A stretch of 63,245 nucleotides of DNA, from NCBI GenBank assembly GCA_002424305.1, contig DIQZ01000045.1, positions 391-63,635 of the forward strand, in the 5' to 3' direction. Every line of letters begins with the position of its first letter. Position 1 is the first letter of the stretch. The position numbers and the translations under genes were made by a program. The DNA is from Firmicutes bacterium UBA5449 (lineage in GTDB: Bacteria; Bacillota; SHA-98; UBA4971). The notes beneath the pieces are model-generated. The model did not search any database. It was given only the letters and a program-made list of their open reading frames with translations, and had not been told where the DNA came from. Below, one piece after another: positions 60,872 to 63,245 of this stretch.

Positions 60872-63097
60872 ATGAGTGAAAAGGCATTCAAGAAGAGACG
60901 TGTTGCTATAACGTTATGGATATTACCGGTAGTATTGGTGTTCTCCGTGTACTGTGTCTTTCTATCGTCTAACAGTGAAGCTACCGGTGCAAGTGAACCT
61001 GTCAGACTCACAGGCGATGCTCTGAGCGTTGATTTGGACAGGCGGTTCGCCCGCGCTGAAGGCAATGTGGTTCTGGAATACAAGGACATTACGATTACCT
61101 GTGATCTCTTGGAGATAGATGTTACTTCAGGAGCGCTTACCGCTTCAGGAAATGTAGAGTTTCGCGATGATGAAGATGTGGTGAAGGGCAAGAATCTTAC
61201 ATATGATTTGACATCGAAGCACGGGGTTCTGCGATCAGGGAATGCAACCGTGCAGGGTGATCGTATGGAAGGCCCCATGTATGTGGCTGGATGGGAATTC
61301 CGCGCTGAACCCGGTAAAATACAGATAGAAAGCGGAAGTCTTACCACGTGTGACCTGGACGTGCCTCATTATCGGATTGAGGCACGCGAGATAGACATCT
61401 ACGTGGGCGACAAGATGGAACTCAGGCAGTTGTCTTACTGGGAAGGCAAATTCTGTGTACTCCGTTGGCCATACCTTGTCATTCCTCTCAGAGAAGAGAA
61501 CAGATTTGATATGCCCCAGGTAGGATACGGCGCCCAAGAAGGCTGGTTTGTGAAGACCACTTACAATTACTACAGAAATCCTTCATTCCGCGGTTTCCTG
61601 TACCTGGACTATTTTAGCAGGCTAGGCCCGGGTTTAGGTGCAAAGCATCTTTATGATTTTGGAAACCTGGGAACCGGGTCTTTGTACATATATGAATTAA
61701 TGAACAGAACCACTAATCATGTGCAATCCAAATTGGAGCTTGCCCACAAAGTCCCAATGGGTTTAAATACCACCTGCGCCTTGGATTTTAAGTATTCTGA
61801 TAGCTTGTCTCTGGCAGGTGTCCTTAACACGCAAGTTTCCGGTTCAGCAAGGGTTCAGTATAACGATGCCATGGGATCTGCAGAGCTTTCCATGGACAAA
61901 GTATGGAAAACCGGGTTATCAGCATCTGACGAGACAAAGGTAGCGCTGACAGGAAGGTGGAGGGCTGAGGAAGGTCCGTCGCTTTCGGGGAATCTCAGGT
62001 TCTTTCAGCGTGAAGTTACGGACGGGTTTTTGAGGGACGATAAATACTTAAACTACCGGCTTGAAGCAGCAAACGATTTTGGAGCTGCTTCTGCCCGAGC
62101 CATAGTTGAGCAGTATGTCAAACCAAAAGAACGGCGGGAGAAGGAAGAGGAAGGTGAAGTGGATCCACTTCCTTATGAAGCTATAGGACGGACTCCGGAG
62201 ATAATTATTGAAGGTCATCCATTTACAGTAGGTGATTTTCCACTAAGACTCCAATGGACTGTAGGCTTTGGTCGGTACGCTGAGAAAGCTTCTCTATGGG
62301 TGGGTGATCCTATAATTCAAGCCTGTAAGGTTAATGCAGGGATTAATACGGTGGAGCGGTCATATCGTCTTGGGAGTGCATCGAAGGCAACCTTATCCGC
62401 GGGAGCGAACTTTGACAGTTATACCACAGGCGACAAGCGATATGTGCTTCAAGGTGTGTTAGGCCTGGAGATGCGGGCTTTGGATAATGCTGTTTTAATT
62501 CAAGGTAAATATGATTATTGCGGGGTATTCGGAGAGACCCCGTTCGCGTTTGATAAGAAAGACCGAAAAGGGCTCTTGACAGGGAGATTAGCTCTGACTA
62601 AGGGAATGTTCACTGCATCAATTGACGGAGGGTACGATTTTTACACGAAAACTTATCGGAACATTACAGGGACGGCCAAGATTTCACCGGGCAAAGCCTG
62701 GGCAGTGGAAACCTCTGCTGCCTATGCTCCTGAGTCTGCACGTATGCGCGATGCCACAGGCAAGCTGGAAATAGCTGCATCAGAAAGATGCCTTGTTAAG
62801 TTGGGGGCCAGATATGATTTTTCCCGAGAAGCCTTGGATAGAGTGGAAAGTCAAGTCGCGCTCCGGGTATCTGACGCATGGGGGCTGGAATGGACGCTGG
62901 TATATGGAGGGACTTCAAAGAGCAAGCCCAGAGGCATTCTGCGTGGAGATGTAGCACTCACTCGAGACATGCATTGTCGAGAGCTTAGGGTTTCGTATAG
63001 TTACACTGAAAAGCAAGTGTGGCTTGAATATAGAATCAAGGCTTTCCCCCACGATAGCGTTAAGATGGGGCTTGGTGACGAAGGCGTTCTGTTTTAA
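60872..63097 (+). CDS. lptD: LptD/OstA-like outer-membrane lipopolysaccharide assembly protein
   Basis: An N-terminal membrane/signal segment (about 10-30) precedes an LptA/OstA-like beta-jellyroll domain (about 42-150; AEGNVVLEYKDITITCDLLEID, GNVEFRDDEDVVKGK) and then a long barrel-forming part (about 215-741) that ends in Phe. The layout matches LptD, which inserts lipopolysaccharide at the cell surface. Cysteines are few, so the disulfide control known in E. coli may be absent. The ATG is two bases after the LptF/G stop, with a weak GAGGTGG. Confidence 0.9.
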   Translation: MSEKAFKKRRVAITLWILPVVLVFSVYCVFLSSNSEATGASEPVRLTGDALSVDLDRRFARAEGNVVLEYKDITITCDLLEIDVTSGALTASGNVEFRDDEDVVKGKNLTYDLTSKHGVLRSGNATVQGDRMEGPMYVAGWEFRAEPGKIQIESGSLTTCDLDVPHYRIEAREIDIYVGDKMELRQLSYWEGKFCVLRWPYLVIPLREENRFDMPQVGYGAQEGWFVKTTYNYYRNPSFRGFLYLDYFSRLGPGLGAKHLYDFGNLGTGSLYIYELMNRTTNHVQSKLELAHKVPMGLNTTCALDFKYSDSLSLAGVLNTQVSGSARVQYNDAMGSAELSMDKVWKTGLSASDETKVALTGRWRAEEGPSLSGNLRFFQREVTDGFLRDDKYLNYRLEAANDFGAASARAIVEQYVKPKERREKEEEGEVDPLPYEAIGRTPEIIIEGHPFTVGDFPLRLQWTVGFGRYAEKASLWVGDPIIQACKVNAGINTVERSYRLGSASKATLSAGANFDSYTTGDKRYVLQGVLGLEMRALDNAVLIQGKYDYCGVFGETPFAFDKKDRKGLLTGRLALTKGMFTASIDGGYDFYTKTYRNITGTAKISPGKAWAVETSAAYAPESARMRDATGKLEIAASERCLVKLGARYDFSREALDRVESQVALRVSDAWGLEWTLVYGGTSKSKPRGILRGDVALTRDMHCRELRVSYSYTEKQVWLEYRIKAFPHDSVKMGLGDEGVLF

Positions 63098-63099
63098 GT

Positions 63100-63195
63100 C
63101 TTGTCCTAGGTAAATTCAGTGGAGAGGTTGCCGGTGTTGCGTTCTCGACGCCCCCTCACTGTAAGCGCCGGCTACCTGGCCACGGTTAGGACAAG
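63100..63195 (+). promoter_or_regulatory. Possible structured RNA leader at the window end
   Basis: CTTGTCCTA (63100-63108) and TAGGACAAG (63187-63195) could close a multi-branch fold. Inside, CAGTG (63117-63121) pairs with CACTG (63157-63161), GCGT (63139-63142) with ACGC (63148-63151), and GCCGG (63130-63134) could reach CCGGC (63168-63172). I recognise no known riboswitch class. It precedes a new gene. Confidence 0.4.
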
Positions 63196-63235
63196 GAGCG
63201 CGAATTAATGGTGTCATGCTTGGGAGGTGCAGGTA

Positions 63236-63245
63236 ATGTCGAGAA
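63236..63245 (+). CDS. Start of a gene truncated by the window edge
   Basis: ATGTCGAGA begins 6 bases after GGGAGGTG (63222-63229), a strong ribosome-binding site. Only three codons are visible, so nothing can be said about the product. Confidence 0.6.

Noticed and set aside
1..63245. CRISPR arrays, insertion sequences, prophage genes, tRNA or rRNA
   Set aside because: No regularly spaced direct repeats with unique spacers, no transposase or integrase motif and no cloverleaf or rRNA-like sequence were noticed.

Overview
The window reads as the chromosome of an anaerobic, fermentative, spore-forming but diderm (two-membrane) Bacillota. Two signals carry that inference. First, 36.8-41.7 kb holds the classical Firmicutes order murA, spoIID, a spoIIQ-like M23 gene, spoIIID, mreB/mbl. 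Second, 45.5-63.1 kb holds a full outer-membrane assembly block: a giant TamB-like protein, BamA, an OmpH/Skp chaperone, LpxD, two small barrel-like proteins ending in Phe, an LptF/LptG permease and an LptD/OstA protein. Spores plus lipopolysaccharide genes point to a lineage such as Limnochordia, Halanaerobiales or Negativicutes; I cannot decide which from sequence alone. No rRNA, tRNA, insertion sequence, prophage or CRISPR array was seen.

Layout. 0.2-2.5 kb (minus strand): a DsbD/CcdA-type thiol electron carrier and a tandem thioredoxin-fold protein whose N-terminus is interrupted by an in-frame TGA. 2.7-4.7 kb: pseudouridine breakdown (psuK-psuG, ATGA overlap). 4.8-13.3 kb: a hydrogen circuit. 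A sensory [FeFe]-hydrogenase fused to PAS and histidine kinase domains is followed by an NtrC-type regulator, then by a palindromic candidate activator site and a consensus sigma-54 promoter (TGGCAC-N5-TTGCA), then by a small unknown gene and the trimeric electron-bifurcating hydrogenase hydB-hydA-hydC, closed by a terminator. 13.4-19.1 kb: a LacI regulator with a 24-bp operator, a trehalose/maltose-type ABC importer without its own ATPase, and a TreT-like trehalose glycosyltransferase.

19.2-26.1 kb: guaB, a DUF4384/PEGA envelope protein, asnS, a secreted TPR/FN3 protein and a COG2509 flavoprotein. 26.1-28.2 kb: a promoter, a short leader ORF and two terminators in front of an ABC-2 exporter pair, which looks like an attenuator. 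28.2-36.7 kb: the housekeeping run rpmE, yqhQ-like, prfA, prmC, sua5, ywlE-like, upp, dCMP deaminase, then tagO/wecA-like and wecB/mnaA for envelope glycan precursors. 36.8-45.4 kb: murA, sporulation genes, mreB/mbl, a phosphodiester glycosidase and an S55 (SpoIVB-type) peptidase. 45.5-63.1 kb: the outer-membrane block. The final 145 bases hold a possibly structured leader and the first codons of another gene.

Most genes run on the plus strand in tight operons with strong Shine-Dalgarno sequences. GTG and TTG starts are frequent, and one gene (LptF/G family) seems to start at CTG. I shortened many open frames to the start with a ribosome-binding site; in four places a promoter or terminator lies inside the longer frame, which supports the shorter version.
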